Shown piece after piece: positions 31,367 through 34,117 of a stretch of DNA of 34,117 nt. The stretch's first letter is position 1. Every line of letters begins with the position of its first letter. A program made the translations under genes and the position numbers. Below the pieces are notes generated by a model, which saw only the letters and a program-made list of their open reading frames with translations, made no database searches and had not been told where the DNA came from. The stretch comes from an uncultured Oscillospiraceae bacterium (GTDB taxonomy: Bacteria > Bacillota > Clostridia > Oscillospirales > Oscillospiraceae): contig CATZYY010000010.1 of assembly GCA_958426425.1 (NCBI GenBank), positions 1-34,117 of the forward strand, in the 5' to 3' direction.

Positions 31367-32206
31367 ATGAAAACGAAAAGGCGGGTTTCCACGGTAGGAA
31401 AGCTTTTGGGATGTGCGCTGCTGCTGTTTGTGGCATTGTTTCCCATCTACTGGTTGGTGGCTATGGCTATCCGCCCCACAGATGAGATGATGGGACACAT
31501 CTCCGTGATTCCACAATCCCTCACCTTTGAGCATTTTATCAAGCTGTTTACAGAAAAAGGATTTGATACGGCCATTGTCAACAGTCTCCAGACCACCTTT
31601 GGCTCCCTGGTGCTGTCTTTGGCGGTTGGAATCTGTGCAGCTTATGTGCTTGCCCGCCGCCGGTTTCACTTCGGCCTGAAGCGGCCAGTGACCTACTGGA
31701 TCTTGCTGGTACGGGTGCTGCCTCCCGTGGCTTTCACGATTCCCCTGTATACCATGTTCAGTAAGATTGGCCTTTTGAATACCAAGCTTCCGGTTATGCT
31801 GGCCTGCGTGCTGATCAACGTGCCCCTGATTATTTGGTTCCTTATTAGCTTCTTCCAGGACCTGCCGGAAGAAGTGGAGGAAAGCGCCAAGGTGGATGGC
31901 GCTACGGAGTGGCAGCTGTTTTGCCGGATTGTATTGCCTCTGGTGGCTCCTGGTATTGCGGCCGTGGCCATGCTGTCGTTCATGTATGCCTGGAACGAGT
32001 ATACCTATACCGTCATTTTCACCCGCAGTCCCGCCAATAACACTGTGCCCCTCGCCCTGTCGGTTTTGAATACCGAAGACAATCTGACCAACTTCGGCCT
32101 GGTAGCCGCAGGCGGAGTCATGTCCGTGATTCCCATTACCTTGTTTGTGATCTTTGCACAGAATTACTTGATCTCCGGCTTGTCAAGCGGTGCTGTCAAA
32201 GAGTAA
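31367..32206 (+). CDS. CUT1 sugar ABC transporter permease, MalG-like
   Basis: 279 aa with six membrane spans. The start ALFPIYWLVAMAIRPTDEM is typical of MalG-type permeases, and the cytoplasmic EAA loop is EVEESAKVDGATEWQLFCRIVLPL. AAGGAGGAAG precedes the ATG. Gene order here is unusual (MalG-type, binding protein, MalF-type; most CUT1 operons run binding protein, MalF, MalG). No ATPase lies in the window; CUT1 systems often use a shared MsmK-type ATPase. A TATACT at 31312-31317 could be a -10, but no -35 fits. Confidence 0.9.
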   Translation: MKTKRRVSTVGKLLGCALLLFVALFPIYWLVAMAIRPTDEMMGHISVIPQSLTFEHFIKLFTEKGFDTAIVNSLQTTFGSLVLSLAVGICAAYVLARRRFHFGLKRPVTYWILLVRVLPPVAFTIPLYTMFSKIGLLNTKLPVMLACVLINVPLIIWFLISFFQDLPEEVEESAKVDGATEWQLFCRIVLPLVAPGIAAVAMLSFMYAWNEYTYTVIFTRSPANNTVPLALSVLNTEDNLTNFGLVAAGGVMSVIPITLFVIFAQNYLISGLSSGAVKE

Positions 32207-32268
32207 CAAAATAGCATAACACAGTCCATTTACAGAAGAAGGAACAACTGAGATTAGGAGGAAAAGAA

Positions 32269-33534
32269 ATGAAGAAATTGTTTGCCTTGCTCCTGGCCCT
32301 GGTCATGTCCCTGTCCCTGGTCGCTTGCGGCGGCGGAGGTGAAACTTTCACTGACAGTGACAGCAATGAAGATGCATCTTCCGGCGAGCCTACCAAGATG
32401 ACGCTGATTCTTCGCGGCGGCGCTTACGGTGAGTCCCTGGAGGCCTGCCTGCCCGCTTTCGAGGAGGAGCACAATGTGGATATCGAGGTTCTGTTGATGT
32501 CCTTCGATGATCTGCACACCGGCATCGCGCTGGATGCCGTCAACTCCACCGGTACGTATGACCTGTGCATGGTAGACGGCTCCTGGATGGCGGAGTTCAC
32601 TGCCAATGGCGTTCTGGCCAACCTCAGCGAGATGGGATACAGCTTTGACGATGACGTGATCGAAGCAACCACTACTATTTGCAAGGTGGATGATGACATC
32701 TATCTGGCTCCTTATTACGGCAACGTCACTGTCATGATGTATAACAAGCAGCTGATCGCTGACGCTGGTTACACCCCCGAGGATATCACCACCTTTGAGG
32801 ATCTGCTGGACATCGCCCAGAAGACCAAGGCCGCCGACTCCAGCAAGAACGGCTTCCTGATCCGCGGCGGCAGCGCCGACAACATCCTCTCCGACTTCCT
32901 GCCCCACCTGGTGGTCCATGGCGGCTGGGTCGTGGATGAGAACAACAACCCCACCGTTGATACCCCCGAGTTCAAGGCCGCTATGGAGGACTACCTGGCC
33001 CTGTACAACGTGGGCAGCACCCTGGACAAGGACGACATCGTGGCCTCTGTCTCTAACGGCGAGACCGCCATGGCCCAGATCTGGCCCGGCTGGTACACGC
33101 CCACTGCTGACGGCCCCGCCGACTACACCACCATCCCCACCAAGCTGACCGACGACGGTGAGGACATGGGCGCCGTGGCCCTGCAGGGCGTGTGGTGCAT
33201 CGGCATCCCTGACAACGCTCCCCACAAGGACCTGGCTCTGGAGCTGCTGGAGTACGTCATGAGCCCCGAGGTGCAGCTGGCCTCCATCGAGCAGAACGGT
33301 GTGCCCTGCCGCTACAGCTGCCTGACTGACCCCACCGTGCTGGAGACCTATCCCCATCTGGAGACCGTCTGCGGCGCTCTGGAGACCGGTGTGTACCGCC
33401 CTGTGATCGAGGAGTGGACGGAGTTCACCAACATTCTGGGCACCGAAATGGACAACATCATCCAGGGCACCAAGACCATGGACGAGGCTCTGTCTTACGC
33501 GCAGGAGCAGCTGGAGCAGCTGATGGCCGGCTGA
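32269..33534 (+). CDS. Sugar ABC transporter substrate-binding lipoprotein (SBP family 1)
   Basis: 421 aa. Signal peptide with lipobox LVAC, Cys20 lipidated, then a Gly/Ser/Asp linker (21-40). The mature part is a type 2 (MalE/UgpB-like) binding protein: FEEEHNVDIEVLLMSFDDL, YDLCMVDGSWMAEF, LAPYYGNVTVMMYNKQLIADAGYTPE and GVWCIGIPDNAPHKDLALELLEYVMSPEVQ. Aromatic residues in GETAMAQIWPGWYTP probably line the sugar site. AGGAGGAAA precedes the ATG. Codon use is strongly biased to GC-ending, high-expression codons compared with the permeases. The sugar is unknown. A hairpin follows before the next permease gene. Confidence 0.92.
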   Translation: MKKLFALLLALVMSLSLVACGGGGETFTDSDSNEDASSGEPTKMTLILRGGAYGESLEACLPAFEEEHNVDIEVLLMSFDDLHTGIALDAVNSTGTYDLCMVDGSWMAEFTANGVLANLSEMGYSFDDDVIEATTTICKVDDDIYLAPYYGNVTVMMYNKQLIADAGYTPEDITTFEDLLDIAQKTKAADSSKNGFLIRGGSADNILSDFLPHLVVHGGWVVDENNNPTVDTPEFKAAMEDYLALYNVGSTLDKDDIVASVSNGETAMAQIWPGWYTPTADGPADYTTIPTKLTDDGEDMGAVALQGVWCIGIPDNAPHKDLALELLEYVMSPEVQLASIEQNGVPCRYSCLTDPTVLETYPHLETVCGALETGVYRPVIEEWTEFTNILGTEMDNIIQGTKTMDEALSYAQEQLEQLMAG

Positions 33535-33572
33535 TCCCCCTTCCACCCAACTGACCCCGCAGATATGCAAGC

Positions 33573-33601
33573 GGCCGGGGCGCCGTGACGGCGTCCCGGC
33601 C
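33573..33601 (+). terminator. Hairpin between binding protein and permease genes
   Basis: GGCCGGGGCGCCG / CGGCGTCCCGGCC, a 13-bp stem with one G-U pair and loop TGA, but no T run after it. It may protect the binding-protein mRNA from 3' decay or cause partial termination. Confidence 0.6.
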
Positions 33602-33660
33602 TGCTCCCCTTACGCTCCGGAACTGCCGGGCGGAACCTCTCGAATTTGTGAGGCTATCGT

Positions 33661-34117
33661 ATGAAGAGAAATGAGATCAGAAAATTGAATAGCGCACAGG
33701 CTTCGACCACTCGATTTGGAATCGGAATGCTCACGCCCACCATGATCGTGCTGCTGGTCATGACGGCATATCCCCTGATTTTCACTTTTGTTTACAGCTT
33801 TACGGATTACAACTATCTGAAAGGGACCGAACAGGCATCCTTTATCCTGTTCGACAACTACACCAAGCTTTTTAAGAACGGATATTTTCAACAGGCGGTG
33901 TGGAACACCATTAAATTCACCATCCTGGCGGTGGTGCTGGAGATGGGAATCGGCCTCCTGATTGCGGTATTTATCAACACCCTGAAGCGGGGACAGAAGA
34001 TCATGCGGACGCTGCTGCTGCTGCCCTATCTGCTGCCCGCTGTTACGGTAGCCCTGAGCTGGCGGATGATGCTCTCCGCCAACTACGGCATTGTCAACCA
34101 GTTCCTAAAGTCTGTTG
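33661..34117 (+). CDS. CUT1 sugar ABC transporter permease, MalF-like (partial)
   Basis: The first 152 codons of a permease cut by the window end. Translation starts MKRNEIRKLNSAQASTTRFG, then a first membrane span (MLTPTMIVLLVMTAYPLIFT) and FVYSFTDYN, the usual MalF/UgpA opening. It continues with FDNYTKLFKNGYFQQAVWNT and LLLPYLLPAVTVALSWRMML. The EAA loop should lie beyond the end. The ribosome site is weak (GTGAGG 8-9 bases before the ATG), which together with the hairpin upstream would keep its level below that of the binding protein. Confidence 0.9.
   Translation, partial: MKRNEIRKLNSAQASTTRFGIGMLTPTMIVLLVMTAYPLIFTFVYSFTDYNYLKGTEQASFILFDNYTKLFKNGYFQQAVWNTIKFTILAVVLEMGIGLLIAVFINTLKRGQKIMRTLLLLPYLLPAVTVALSWRMMLSANYGIVNQFLKSV

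Overview
The window looks like a chromosome segment of an anaerobic, GC-rich member of the Clostridia, probably gut Oscillospiraceae (Flavonifractor/Lawsonibacter-like). This is inferred from Firmicutes-type families (DeoR, YacP/Rae1, DUF624, DUF3021 with LytTR, CyuA), strong GGAGG ribosome sites, TTGACA/TATAAT-type promoters and gut-clostridial lipoprotein signals. No rRNA, tRNA, CRISPR array, transposase or phage gene was seen.

Layout. (1) 99-5602: a branched-chain-amino-acid-type (HAAT) ABC importer, livK-H-M-G-F order, ending in a TIM-barrel sugar isomerase/epimerase. It converges on a DeoR-family repressor (5668-6423, minus). (2) 6780-10377: divergent from the repressor, a three-gene operon of archaeal-type glyceraldehyde-3-phosphate dehydrogenase, archaeal-type phosphoglycerate kinase and a LarA-family nickel-pincer racemase. 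(3) 10708-13766: a TetM-like translational GTPase fused to a Rae1/YacP NYN RNase, overlapping an LspA-like membrane protein that has Glu at the first catalytic Asp position. (4) 13958-17972: a TauE/SafE exporter (minus), then a probable glycolipid operon (GT4 - TVP38/DedA-like - GT4). (5) 18237-22087: pyruvate kinase and a HIT protein (minus), a second TIM-barrel isomerase (plus) and a DUF1294 protein (minus). (6) 22339-25201: a LytTR regulator with two membrane proteins, then an orphan lipoprotein. (7) 25302-29205: asnS, a ZIP metal transporter and CyuA-type cysteine desulfidase. (8) 29269-34117: a YesL-like protein divergent from a LacI regulator and a CUT1-type sugar ABC importer, cut by the window end.

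Three points stand out. The archaeal-type GAPDH/PGK/LarA operon suggests an undescribed hydroxyacid or phospho-sugar route under DeoR control. The GTPase-Rae1 fusion joins a ribosome-binding GTPase to an A-site mRNA nuclease. A ~145-157 bp three-hairpin intergenic repeat occurs three times (10422, 13772, 18017), each time beside a terminator, and two copies sit between duplicated terminator hairpins. All functions come from reading the sequence; no database search was run.
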